From a virus, in IMG/VR virus record IMGVR_UViG_3300021087_000032, positions 1-38,763 of that record: a stretch of 38,763 nucleotides of DNA. One strand, 5' to 3'. Positions 24,344 through 33,581 of the stretch are shown here, one piece after another. Each line of letters begins with the position of its first letter. Position 1 is the first letter of the stretch. The translations under genes were made by a program, and so were the position numbers. The notes below the pieces were generated by a model. The model had not been told where the DNA came from and made no database searches. It worked only from the letters and a program-made list of their open reading frames with translations.

Positions 24344-26698
24344 ATGGCAAATCTTGTTTCACCTGGAGTTCAGGTAACAATCACAGACGAATCAGTTTAC
24401 GGTCCAACTGGAACAGGCACAGTACCAATGTTATTCATTGCTACAGGCCAAGACAAGGTTGACCCAACTGGCACAACGGCTATAGCAGCACAGACTGTTA
24501 AAGCAAAGGCAGGTAAACCCGTATTAGTAACATCACAACGTGAATTAACACAAAACTTTGGTAATGTGGATTTTCATAAAGTAGGCGGCTCTGTCGTTCA
24601 AGGTGATGAAACTAATGAATACGGACTATTAGCCGCATATTCATTTTTAGGACAAAGCTCAGCAGCTTATATTGTTAGAGCAGATGTTGATTTAACAACA
24701 TTGCGTCCACAAAGCTCAGCACCAACTGGTCCTGCAGCAAATAACACATATTGGATTAACCCAAGCAAATCTAACTGGGGGCTATTTGTTTATGGCGCCA
24801 ATGGTTGGGAAGCAGTTACTCCAACAGTAGAAATTACAGACGGTTCAGCACCATCGGCAGCAGTTGTTACAGGTGGATACCTAGTAGCAGTAGCAGCCAA
24901 ATCTGGAACTACTGAAATCGAATACTATAAAGAAAGCGGCGGCGCATGGGTAACAGCAGCAATTAATACATTTGCACCACACTACAGTGAACCAGCTTCA
25001 CCAAGTGTTGGAGACGAATGGGTTAAAACTACTACACCAGGCAGTGGCTTTAAATTAGACATATCAAAATACACAACAGCAGCAGGTTCATTTGTAGCAC
25101 AACCAGTTCATTATGCAGACGATAATGCACCAGACGGAACTACAAGTGACATTTTCCAAAACGGAACATCTGCAACAGCTAGAACATTAGCTGAAGGTGA
25201 TTTATGGTTAGATCACGCAACAGACGAACTTGTAATTAAAGTTTATACTTCAGGCGCATGGGCTAACTTAGTTGTAACAGCAGCGTCAACAATGCCAACA
25301 GGAACACCTGTTAACGGCACTGTATGGCATGATGGTGATATCAACGAATTAGCAATTTTTGAAGTTGCACTTGATGGTGGAACACAAAAATGGCAACGTG
25401 CAACTAACGTAGCATACGGAACAGGTGCACCAGCAGTAGGCGGTGTAGGCGATTATTGGGTCGACACTGACGAAGCAGGCTACCCAGCAATTTACCGTTC
25501 AAACGGTGCTTCATGGGTTAAGAAAGACAATGCAGACCAAACAACATCAGCAGGTGTCGTATTTGGCGATATTACAGCTAACGATACAACAGCAGGTGGT
25601 TTTGAAGGAACATTATTAGCAGGTTCTCCAGATCCATTGTTACACCCAGTTGGAACAACTGGTATTAACATGTGTCGTTCAGGTGGAACAGTTAGAATGT
25701 ATAATTCAGCACTAACAACAACTTGGAAATGGCGTAACCATGCTCCAGCACAATTTGATGGATCAGGTTCATTTGGTAGACATGCTCAAAGAGCAGTTGT
25801 AGTAGCGGCAATGCAAGCAAGTGCAAGTGCTTCAGAAATACTTGAAGAAACAGTAGCATTTAGCTTAATAGCAGCTCCAGGTTATCCTGAAATGACTGAC
25901 GAAATGGTAACAGTAAACAGTAACCGTAACGAAACAGGTTTTGTTATTATTGATGCTCCATTACGTGCAAACCCAACTCAAGCAGTTGATTGGGTAAAAG
26001 GCGTAGGCGTAACAGCAAATGGCGAATCAGGACTAGCTACTAAGAATACTTACAGTGCGGTTTATTATCCACATGCATTAACAACTAACCCAGCAACTGG
26101 CGACAACGTTGTTGCTCCAGCATCACACATTGCATTATATACATTTGCATACAGTGATAACGTGAGCTTCCCATGGTTTGCACCAGCAGGCTTAACACGT
26201 GGTCAAGTTCAAAATGCAGCTAATGTTGGACATTTAACAGCAGAAGGTGAATTTAAAGCAGTATCACTTACACAAGGTTCTAGAGATGCAATGTATCTAT
26301 CTAAACTAAACCCAATCGCAAGATTCCCGGCAGAGGGTGTTGTAGTATTTGGACAAAAAACATTAAGTCCAAGTGCATCAGCATTAGATAGAGTTAACGT
26401 AGCAAGACTCACAGCTTATTTAAGAGAACGTTTTGCCGTAATAGCAAGACCTTTCTTGTTTGAAGCAAATGATGAAACTACAAGAACTAATGCAAAAGCA
26501 ACATTTGATGGATTTATGGGTGGTGTATTACAAACTAGAGGAGTTTATGACTTCGCAGTAGTATGTGATGAAACAAACAATACTCCAGCAAGAATTGATG
26601 CTAATGAATTTTGGATTGACGTGGCAATTGAGCCAACTAAATCAGCAGAGTTCATTTACATTCCAATTAGAATTGTAAATACTGGCGAATTAAGCTAA
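24344..26698 (+). CDS. Tail sheath protein gp18, 784 aa
   Basis: ATG with AAGGAG upstream. The N-terminus (MANLVSPGVQVTITDESVYG) and C-terminal half (AAPGYPEMTDEMV, FVIIDAPLRANPTQAVDWV, FPWFAPAGLTRGQV, LNPIARFPAEGVVVFGQKTL, SALDRVNVARLTAYLRERFA) are classic T4-type sheath. The sheath polymer surrounds the tube and contracts on adsorption. T4 gp18 is 659 residues. Here residues about 125-400 contain an insertion with five Trp-rich repeats of the type GDxWxD then about 15 residues then GxW (near 130-156, 223-250, 285-306, 325-351, 369-391). This insertion would sit in the surface-exposed protrusion region of the sheath. Late promoter upstream, strong terminator downstream. Confidence 0.95.
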   Translation: MANLVSPGVQVTITDESVYGPTGTGTVPMLFIATGQDKVDPTGTTAIAAQTVKAKAGKPVLVTSQRELTQNFGNVDFHKVGGSVVQGDETNEYGLLAAYSFLGQSSAAYIVRADVDLTTLRPQSSAPTGPAANNTYWINPSKSNWGLFVYGANGWEAVTPTVEITDGSAPSAAVVTGGYLVAVAAKSGTTEIEYYKESGGAWVTAAINTFAPHYSEPASPSVGDEWVKTTTPGSGFKLDISKYTTAAGSFVAQPVHYADDNAPDGTTSDIFQNGTSATARTLAEGDLWLDHATDELVIKVYTSGAWANLVVTAASTMPTGTPVNGTVWHDGDINELAIFEVALDGGTQKWQRATNVAYGTGAPAVGGVGDYWVDTDEAGYPAIYRSNGASWVKKDNADQTTSAGVVFGDITANDTTAGGFEGTLLAGSPDPLLHPVGTTGINMCRSGGTVRMYNSALTTTWKWRNHAPAQFDGSGSFGRHAQRAVVVAAMQASASASEILEETVAFSLIAAPGYPEMTDEMVTVNSNRNETGFVIIDAPLRANPTQAVDWVKGVGVTANGESGLATKNTYSAVYYPHALTTNPATGDNVVAPASHIALYTFAYSDNVSFPWFAPAGLTRGQVQNAANVGHLTAEGEFKAVSLTQGSRDAMYLSKLNPIARFPAEGVVVFGQKTLSPSASALDRVNVARLTAYLRERFAVIARPFLFEANDETTRTNAKATFDGFMGGVLQTRGVYDFAVVCDETNNTPARIDANEFWIDVAIEPTKSAEFIYIPIRIVNTGELS

Positions 26699-26727
26699 TA
26701 TCTTGTATTATCTACAGTAAGATACGA

Positions 26728-26765
26728 ATAAGGGCTACTTTTTAAAAGTAGCCTTTATTTTTTTT
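26728..26765 (+). terminator. Strong terminator after the sheath gene
   Basis: ATAAGGGCTACTTT and AAAGTAGCCTTTAT form a 14-bp stem (one G-T pair) with a 3-base loop and seven T after it. Confidence 0.92.
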
Positions 26766-26774
26766 GTCTAATAT

Positions 26775-26783
26775 GATAAATAC
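26775..26783 (+). promoter_or_regulatory. T4-type late promoter (GATAAATAC) for gp19
   Basis: It follows the sheath terminator by ten bases and precedes the gp19 ATG by about 70. The transcript would begin within the perfect palindrome at 26790. Confidence 0.88.
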
Positions 26784-26789
26784 AATATA

Positions 26790-26813
26790 TAGAAAAACTT
26801 TAAAGTTTTTCTA
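26790..26813 (+). other. Perfect 24-base palindrome at the gp19 transcript start
   Basis: TAGAAAAACTTT is followed by its exact reverse complement. Expected transcription start from GATAAATAC is about 26788-26790, so the mRNA would begin with a 10-bp stem. It may protect the abundant tube mRNA from 5'-end decay, or be a protein-binding site. Confidence 0.8.
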
Positions 26814-26853
26814 GTAGAAGAAAAACTTATACAGTTTACAAGGAGAAAATATA

Positions 26854-27456
26854 ATGGCTGTAACACAACAATTTGGCGTACCAGACGCAAACGGCGCCCA
26901 TGCTACATTAATGCCAAAATTACAATATCGCTTTAGAGTGACATTTAGTAATCTTGGGTTGGCAACAGGTGCTAACACTAATACTACTACACAAAACGTT
27001 ATTAGTGTAGGTCGTCCTTCATTAACACATGAAGAAGTAATTATTGATTCATACAACTCTAAAACTTATCTAGCAGGTAAGCATACATGGGAACCAATTA
27101 CATTGGTAATGCGTGATGATATGAATTCACATGTTATTAAAGCAATTGGTAATCAATTACAAGAGCAAATGGATCACACTTCTCAAGGAGCACTTGCACC
27201 TGATCAAGCACACGCAGGTAATGTGTATAAATTCAATATGAAAATTGAAACCCTAGATGGCACAGCTAAAGCTGATCCATATGATACATGGGAATTAGCT
27301 GGATGTTACTTATCAAACGTTCAGTATGGTGATTTAAACTATGGCACAAGTGATTTAGTGCAAGTAACAGCAACTATCCGTTATGACAATGCTAGTAACA
27401 AGATAACTGGTACTAACACTGAAGCTGATACCTTATCAAAAGCAGCACCTGAATAA
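26854..27456 (+). CDS. Tail tube protein gp19, 200 aa
   Basis: ATG with AAGGAG upstream. KLQYRFRVTFSNLG, VGRPSLTHEEVIIDSYNSKT, KHTWEPITLVMRDDMNSHV and WELAGCYLSNVQYGDLNYG match the T4-like gp19 tube subunit, which stacks as hexameric rings inside the sheath. Size is close to T4 gp19 (163) with extra loops. It follows gp18, as in T4, but each has its own late promoter. The leader carries a strong hairpin. Confidence 0.93.
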   Translation: MAVTQQFGVPDANGAHATLMPKLQYRFRVTFSNLGLATGANTNTTTQNVISVGRPSLTHEEVIIDSYNSKTYLAGKHTWEPITLVMRDDMNSHVIKAIGNQLQEQMDHTSQGALAPDQAHAGNVYKFNMKIETLDGTAKADPYDTWELAGCYLSNVQYGDLNYGTSDLVQVTATIRYDNASNKITGTNTEADTLSKAAPE

Positions 27457-27462
27457 GCATAA

Positions 27463-27487
27463 GCAGTAAGATTTCAAATCTTACTGC
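27463..27487 (+). terminator. Intercistronic hairpin after gp19
   Basis: GCAGTAAGATT and AATCTTACTGC form a perfect 11-bp stem with loop TCA. No good T run follows, so partial termination or 3'-end stabilisation of the gp19 message is likely, lowering expression of the next gene. Confidence 0.7.
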
Positions 27488-27516
27488 AATTGTTTAGTTT
27501 AAGGGAGGTAACGTCA

Positions 27517-28110
27517 ATGAGATTTAACAAAGCGTATGACCTATACAATCAAGGTCAAACAGTTGAGATTACGAAAGGTGTGCCGAGGAGCAAATACGTA
27601 TTCACGGCCAGCCTTAGTCATATCGGAACAACTGGCACCGCACTTGAAACATTAAATCTAGATAAAATAGCAAGCGTTACAATGCCAGGATGGAGTTCGG
27701 CGTCAACTACATTGAACTCTTACAACCGTAAAAGAGTTGTTCAAACTAATTACGATTATTCACCAATTACACTCGTCGCGTATGATACAAGAGACCCAGC
27801 AGCCATTGAGTCTTTTCTCAAAAATTATTCAAACTATTATTACGCAGGACCAATGAATGTTAATAATCAATTAGATCATATAGCAAGCTCAAAAGGTTTT
27901 AAATTACAAGAAAGCCGTAATTTTATTAAAACATTAGACATAGTAAGAATGGGAAGTAAAACTGATATAAACAATATAACAATTTACAACCCATTCATTA
28001 CTGACATACAAGCAGATAATTTAGATTATTCAGATAGCCAACTAGTTCAATACAGATTGACTTTCGTATACGAAGGCTTTGACATTAGATCTACAAATTC
28101 AGGACAGTAA
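27517..28110 (+). CDS. Second tail-tube-fold protein (gp19 paralogue), 197 aa
   Basis: I choose ATG 27517 because GGGAGG (27503-27508) sits nine bases upstream; an in-frame TTG at 27490 lies inside the preceding hairpin. The fold reads like gp19: SKYVFTASLSHIG, IASVTMPGWSSASTTLNSYN, TNYDYSPITLVAYDTRDPAA and a late strand QLVQYRLTFVYEGFDI. T4 has other tube-fold proteins (gp54, the tube initiator, and gp3, the tube terminator), so this could be one of those rather than a bulk subunit. It is closely followed by gp4 (four bases). No promoter is visible between gp19 and this gene. Confidence 0.75.
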   Translation: MRFNKAYDLYNQGQTVEITKGVPRSKYVFTASLSHIGTTGTALETLNLDKIASVTMPGWSSASTTLNSYNRKRVVQTNYDYSPITLVAYDTRDPAAIESFLKNYSNYYYAGPMNVNNQLDHIASSKGFKLQESRNFIKTLDIVRMGSKTDINNITIYNPFITDIQADNLDYSDSQLVQYRLTFVYEGFDIRSTNSGQ

Positions 28111-28113
28111 CTT

Positions 28114-28560
28114 ATGCCTAAATACATGCAAGGCATATATGAGGTTTCTAATCCAGGTAAATACTTAGGTAAAAAAGCACCACGTTATAGAAGTGGATGG
28201 GAACTAGCAGTATTTCGCATGTGTGATAATCATCCAGCCGTATTGGGTTGGGGAAGTGAAACACACAGAATTCCATATAAAAATCCACTTACAGGAAAAC
28301 AAACAGTTTATGTTCCTGATATACTAATGGTATACAAGGATGCAAAAGGTGGAAACCACGCAGAGATGGTTGAAATAAAACCAGCAAAGCAAACATTAGG
28401 TGAAGCTAAAACGCAAGTAGATAAAGCACAGGCAGTTGTTAATCATGCTAAATGGACAGCCGCTAAAGCATGGTGTAAGCAACAAGGAATGGGTTTTAGA
28501 GTAATAACCGAAAATCAAATTTTTAATAAACCTACTCGTTCTAAAAAGAGGAAGAAATGA
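28114..28560 (+). CDS. Head-completion nuclease, gp4-like, 148 aa
   Basis: It resembles T4 gp4 (also called gp50/65) over its length: NPGKYLGKKAPRYRSGWELA, GWGSETHRIPYKNP, YVPDILMVYKD and EMVEIKPAKQT. The pattern Glu (in RSGWELA), Pro-Asp (VPDIL) and Glu-x-Lys (VEIKP) is a PD-(D/E)xK nuclease core of the TnsA-like type. The T4 protein is needed to finish DNA-filled heads. The C-terminus is basic (RSKKRKK). It overlaps the next gene by four bases (ATGA). Size is the same as T4 gp4 (about 150). Confidence 0.88.
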   Translation: MPKYMQGIYEVSNPGKYLGKKAPRYRSGWELAVFRMCDNHPAVLGWGSETHRIPYKNPLTGKQTVYVPDILMVYKDAKGGNHAEMVEIKPAKQTLGEAKTQVDKAQAVVNHAKWTAAKAWCKQQGMGFRVITENQIFNKPTRSKKRKK

Positions 28561-29099
28561 CAAAAAAATTAGAAGAAGAATTTAACTTACCGTCTATTGA
28601 AGAATTAATGCCAGATATTGAACCTGAGGAAGAAACAGAACCAACTGTAGAAGAAACTCAAAACGAAATAGTTAAATATAAAGATGATTTAAGCATTGCA
28701 GAACGTGCCGATGCAGCACTTCCTATGGTAACAGGAATGGAAGAGCTCGATAGAGAAATGGATGCATATGCATCAAAGGCTATGGCAACATTTGATGATT
28801 TAGTAGATTTAGGTAGAAATGTAGAAGATAGACATGCTGCACCAATATTTGATAGTGCAAGTAAAATGCTGGCAGCCGCATTACAGGCCAAACAAGCCAA
28901 AATGGACAAAAAAATGAAAATGATTGAACTACAAATGCGTCAACAACGAATACAGCAAGAAGAAAAGAAAACTGATGCATATGTAAAAGATAAACTCGGA
29001 ACCGATGATGATACTGAAGAAGCAACAGGACGTATTATTGGTGATAGATCAGAGTTATTAGCTGAAATCATGACTAAAATGAAGAATGATGATAAATAG
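28557..29099 (+). CDS. Small terminase subunit, gp16-like, 180 aa
   Basis: It has the T4 gp16 layout: an acidic N-terminal segment (LPSIEELMPDIEPEEETEP), a central helical region (ATFDDLVDLGRNVEDRHAAP, FDSASKMLAAALQAKQAKM, LQMRQQRIQQEEKK) and a short C-terminal tail (IIGDRSELLAEIMTKM). In T4, gp16 oligomers stimulate gp17 ATPase and select DNA for packaging. It lies upstream of gp17 with two extra genes between. The stop codon is part of the next late promoter (GATAAATAG). The call rests on architecture and position more than sequence. Confidence 0.72.
   Translation: MTKKLEEEFNLPSIEELMPDIEPEEETEPTVEETQNEIVKYKDDLSIAERADAALPMVTGMEELDREMDAYASKAMATFDDLVDLGRNVEDRHAAPIFDSASKMLAAALQAKQAKMDKKMKMIELQMRQQRIQQEEKKTDAYVKDKLGTDDDTEEATGRIIGDRSELLAEIMTKMKNDDK
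29091..29099 (+). promoter_or_regulatory. T4-type late promoter (GATAAATAG) overlapping a stop codon
   Basis: GATAAATAG includes the TAG stop of the gp16-like gene and lies 18 bases before the ATG at 29118. Confidence 0.78.
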
Positions 29100-29117
29100 T
29101 ATTATGGAGAAGACATT

Positions 29118-29573
29118 ATGAAATCATTTACACAATATCTAGCAGAATCAGATAAGACTTGGAAATTCTGCATCAAAACAGTTCATCAATTAACAGATGA
29201 GCAATGTGATCGCATAGAGAACCACTTAATGAAATATGACTCTAAAGGACTTAGTGGTGAGAAGAAAACAATCCTACAAAGCACACCTAGAGACTTCCCT
29301 CAACACAGAGGTTATGAAGTATACATGTATGAATTTGAAACAAATAGAATCGTAACAGCAAATCAAGTTCAAAATGAAATTGGAAACATGTTAGGATTAA
29401 GAGATGGTGTGTTAAAGGTAAGAAGTGAACACGAAACAGATGTTGATATAAAAGAAGAACATTTTGAACCAGACGAAGTTCCAGCAAAAGACATGTCAGG
29501 TGATGAGTATAATGCTTCATTAATTAAAGAACTATTAAAGTTACGTAAAGAAAAGGAAAAAGGCAATGAGTGA
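29118..29573 (+). CDS. Unrecognised protein with capsid-targeting-like N-terminus, 151 aa
   Basis: ATG with GGAGAAG upstream. The first ten residues (MKSFTQYLAES) resemble the N-terminal capsid-targeting peptide of T4 internal proteins (MKTYQEFIAEA), which directs them into the prohead core and is cut by the head protease after Glu. The rest is mixed alpha/beta (FCIKTVHQLTDEQCDRIENH, GYEVYMYEFETNRIV) with an acidic then Lys-rich C-terminus. It overlaps the next gene by eight bases. No catalytic motif. A packaged internal protein or core component is plausible but unproven. Confidence 0.7.
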   Translation: MKSFTQYLAESDKTWKFCIKTVHQLTDEQCDRIENHLMKYDSKGLSGEKKTILQSTPRDFPQHRGYEVYMYEFETNRIVTANQVQNEIGNMLGLRDGVLKVRSEHETDVDIKEEHFEPDEVPAKDMSGDEYNASLIKELLKLRKEKEKGNE

Positions 29574-30480
29574 ATTAGAGAGAATATTAAAACTTGCTGG
29601 TAGCCAAGCACAGGTTGAAGAAACACCAAGCCCGGCTCCTGAAGCAACACAAAGAGAAATGAAGCCAGTGGCACAAGAAGCAGTTGGCGAATTTGCAGAA
29701 CCAATTTATGATTTAATTGATATGCATTTTGAAGGCGACTGTCAACCAGTATTTGACGATTTAGTTCGTTATTTAAGTGGCGATCAAATTGAAGATTTTG
29801 TTGCAGACTTTAGACGCAACCATGATTTAAATGACATGGGTGATGACATGGACGAACAATACTTAAAAGGATCAGACTACAAATGTAAAGATTGCGGCGA
29901 CACAATGCATGAACCAACTACAGATTGTTCACATGATTCACATGATGAAAAAGGTGACTGGTGGGTTGACAAAGACGGCAACGGTGTTCCAGATTCATTA
30001 GAAGAAGCGCCAAACGAAGGCAATGAATTCTCAGGCGAATTAGCAAAAGCTAAAGCGGCCAATAAGAAAGAATTTGAAGTTGACGGCAAAAAATACAAAG
30101 TAGAATCTGAAGAAGCAGATACTGACGCAGAAGAGCTTGAAGAAGAAGTTGAAGAGCTTGAAGAAGTAGCAGTAGCCGAAAACGATAAAGAAGAATTAGA
30201 AGAATCTCCAACAATGGATACTACACAGTTAGTTGTTATGATGAAAAACGCAGGTTTATCAGAAGATGCAATTAATGAAAAATTAAACGAATGGGCAAAC
30301 ACACCAGAGGGTGCAGCTGAACAAGAAGCTACATCACACGGTGAACCATACGAAAACTTTGCACAAAGCGTTAACCTAAGTTTGAAAAAATACTTAGATG
30401 CTGAAAGCATGAAAGTAGGAATCAAAGAACATACAGTAGAAGATCTTAAAGAAGCCTACAAAGCTAAAAAAGAAAAATAA
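29566..30480 (+). CDS. Acidic protein with CxxC and Ca-binding-like motifs, 304 aa
   Basis: ATG overlapping the previous gene. MSELERILKLAG at the N-terminus is a type seen at the start of unnamed T4-like phage proteins. Residues about 106-125 hold Cys-x2-Cys then a Cys/His cluster (CKDCGDTMHEPTTDCSHDSH), a possible Zn site. DKDGNGVPDSLEE at about 134-146 resembles a calcium-binding DxDGNGxxD loop. A long Glu-rich stretch (residues about 185-217) follows, then a helical C-terminal third. Very acidic overall, like prohead core (scaffold) proteins. It ends at a terminator just before the terminase gene. Function unknown. Confidence 0.75.
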   Translation: MSELERILKLAGSQAQVEETPSPAPEATQREMKPVAQEAVGEFAEPIYDLIDMHFEGDCQPVFDDLVRYLSGDQIEDFVADFRRNHDLNDMGDDMDEQYLKGSDYKCKDCGDTMHEPTTDCSHDSHDEKGDWWVDKDGNGVPDSLEEAPNEGNEFSGELAKAKAANKKEFEVDGKKYKVESEEADTDAEELEEEVEELEEVAVAENDKEELEESPTMDTTQLVVMMKNAGLSEDAINEKLNEWANTPEGAAEQEATSHGEPYENFAQSVNLSLKKYLDAESMKVGIKEHTVEDLKEAYKAKKEK

Positions 30481-30508
30481 AAGTTAACTTCCCTCAGGTG
30501 AATAACAC

Positions 30509-30541
30509 AACGGTGTAGTTTTAATTAACTACGCCGTTTTT
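30509..30541 (+). terminator. Intrinsic terminator before terminase
   Basis: AACGGTGTAGTT and AACTACGCCGTT form a 12-bp stem (one T-G pair) with loop TTAATT and a T run after it. Confidence 0.88.
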
Positions 30542-30546
30542 CTTGA

Positions 30547-30554
30547 CTAAATAG
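30547..30554 (+). promoter_or_regulatory. T4-type late promoter (CTAAATAG) at the terminase start
   Basis: GACTAAATAG lies only five bases before the ATG at 30559. Transcription from a T4-type late promoter would start at or within a base or two of the ATG, giving a nearly leaderless mRNA. Confidence 0.68.
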
Positions 30555-30558
30555 TATT

Positions 30559-32118
<1,560 letters not shown>

Positions 32119-32132
32119 TTTTTACGTTTTGG

Positions 32133-32141
32133 CATAAATAG
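32133..32141 (+). promoter_or_regulatory. T4-type late promoter (CATAAATAG)
   Basis: GGCATAAATAGTATAAAG lies 17 bases before the ATG at 32158, with AGAGGAA as RBS between. Confidence 0.82.
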
Positions 32142-32157
32142 TATAAAGAGGAACACA

Positions 32158-33438
32158 ATGAATAAAGTTGCAGAAGAAATATTTAATATTATAAAAGGCG
32201 CCAATTACGATGTGGTGTTATTTACTGACGCTGGCGAAAAAACACTAGATTCAGCAGAAGCAACAAGATTTTATGTTAAACAACATGATATGATGGTTTC
32301 ATTACGTTCAGAAGATAACAAGTTAGAATTACTGGTTCAAGTAGGATCAGATTTTGACATTAACACAAATAAGCCACTATTAAATAGTTTTAAAAGTGCG
32401 GTGCATAAACAAATGGGTGAATATACAGTGAAAAGATTTGATAAAAACATAGAACCAAAAGACTTCTCGCATCAAAGTGTTACTGAAGGATTCAGTAGAG
32501 CATTTGGTAGCGTAAAAACAAGTTACATACAATTAGAAAACGCAAGATTAATTATTAAGCACAGTAAAGGTGTTAATGAAGAAAAGCGTGGAGCAAGAAG
32601 CAGAAATATACACAGTCTGTTTATTGAAAATGCAAATAAAGAACAAACAAGATTCCCATACAAATATATGGCAGGCGCTAAAGCTATGGCCATGCATGTT
32701 AACCATGGTGGAACATTTGAAGATGCTAAAGGCACAGGCATTATGAATATGTGCAAAGAAGCAACAGAAATGGCACAGTTCCTTACACATGTAAGAACAA
32801 ACAAACTAGTTAACGAAGGCAATGCTAACGTAGTTGAAACTATCAAATCGCAACTAAAAAGCATTAAAGAAACAGTAAAAGGTCTACAAACACTAAGAGG
32901 CTATAATAGTTACCAAACAAAAGAAATAGTAGAAACTGAAGAAAATTCGGTTGACATATCTGATAAGTTCTTGTATAATACATTTGAGACTGTAGACATG
33001 AATGAAGTCCTTTCTACGGTATCTCGCATTTTTAACGAACGTGAGGGTAAAGATACTATGCATGATAAACTATTAAATGATACAATGGCTATAATCAAAT
33101 CCGGTGATGATCTTAAATTAAATATTGACGCAAACGATCCAGATAACCCTAATAACGAAGATCCAGTAAAATGGAGCGGCGGTATGGGCCCACTTGCTAA
33201 GTTAAGTGCAATGTTATCTTATATTGGTATGACAACTAAGAACGATGAATTATTTAATGTGTTAACACAGATGAGTAATGATGTTCATGATATGAAAACT
33301 AATAATACAATGTTAGCGGCAAAAATTGCTAACTTCTTGTATAAAAAGGGATCAGCAACAAAAATGGAAGTAGCTGTAACAACAGAAGAATCTATTACAG
33401 ATTCTGTAATTGCAGAACTTCGTAAAAGAATTTCCTAA
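32158..33438 (+). CDS. Unrecognised late protein, 426 aa
   Basis: ATG with GAGGAA upstream and a late promoter. The protein is mixed alpha/beta in its first third (NYDVVLFTDAGEKTLDSAEA, HDMMVSLRSEDNKLELLVQV), then mainly helical (YMAGAKAMAMHVNHGGTFED, NMCKEATEMAQFLTHVR, LSAMLSYIGMTTKNDELFNV). No signal peptide, membrane helix or catalytic signature. It is downstream of gp17 and late-expressed, so a virion or assembly role is probable. Similar unnamed proteins may occur in other marine T4-like phages, but I cannot confirm this. Confidence 0.75.
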   Translation: MNKVAEEIFNIIKGANYDVVLFTDAGEKTLDSAEATRFYVKQHDMMVSLRSEDNKLELLVQVGSDFDINTNKPLLNSFKSAVHKQMGEYTVKRFDKNIEPKDFSHQSVTEGFSRAFGSVKTSYIQLENARLIIKHSKGVNEEKRGARSRNIHSLFIENANKEQTRFPYKYMAGAKAMAMHVNHGGTFEDAKGTGIMNMCKEATEMAQFLTHVRTNKLVNEGNANVVETIKSQLKSIKETVKGLQTLRGYNSYQTKEIVETEENSVDISDKFLYNTFETVDMNEVLSTVSRIFNEREGKDTMHDKLLNDTMAIIKSGDDLKLNIDANDPDNPNNEDPVKWSGGMGPLAKLSAMLSYIGMTTKNDELFNVLTQMSNDVHDMKTNNTMLAAKIANFLYKKGSATKMEVAVTTEESITDSVIAELRKRIS

Positions 33439-33456
33439 AATAATTGGGAATAGTGC

Positions 33457-33485
33457 TTGACAGTAAGCACTTAAAGTAGTATACT
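33457..33485 (+). promoter_or_regulatory. Sigma70-type early promoter for gp32
   Basis: TTGACA at 33457-33462, 17-base spacer, TATACT at 33480-33485. The -35 box lies across the loop of a short hairpin (GTGCTT / AAGCAC, 33453-33470). It drives the gp32-UvsX-UvsY region. Confidence 0.85.
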
Positions 33486-33487
33486 GT

Positions 33488-33572
33488 ATAGGCTAACAAA
33501 GGCAAAACAACTGTATGCAAGTGAATTGTATACTTTATAAAACTAATAAAGGCTATCATAGGCTAACAAAGG
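33488..33572 (+). repeat. 15-base direct repeat in the gp32 leader
   Basis: ATAGGCTAACAAAGG occurs at 33488-33502, across the predicted transcript start, and again at 33558-33572, ending in the AAAGGAG RBS of gp32. Spacing is 70 bases. A shorter related piece (AAAGGCTATCATA) lies just before the second copy. Confidence 0.85.
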
Positions 33573-33581
33573 AGAAATACT

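Noticed and set aside
27490-27516. TTG start for the second tube-fold protein
   Set aside because: It directly follows the intercistronic hairpin and lacks an RBS; ATG 27517 has GGGAGG.
30543-30548. TTGACT as a -35 box before terminase
   Set aside because: No -10 box at 16-18 bases; the TAAATA late motif explains the site better.
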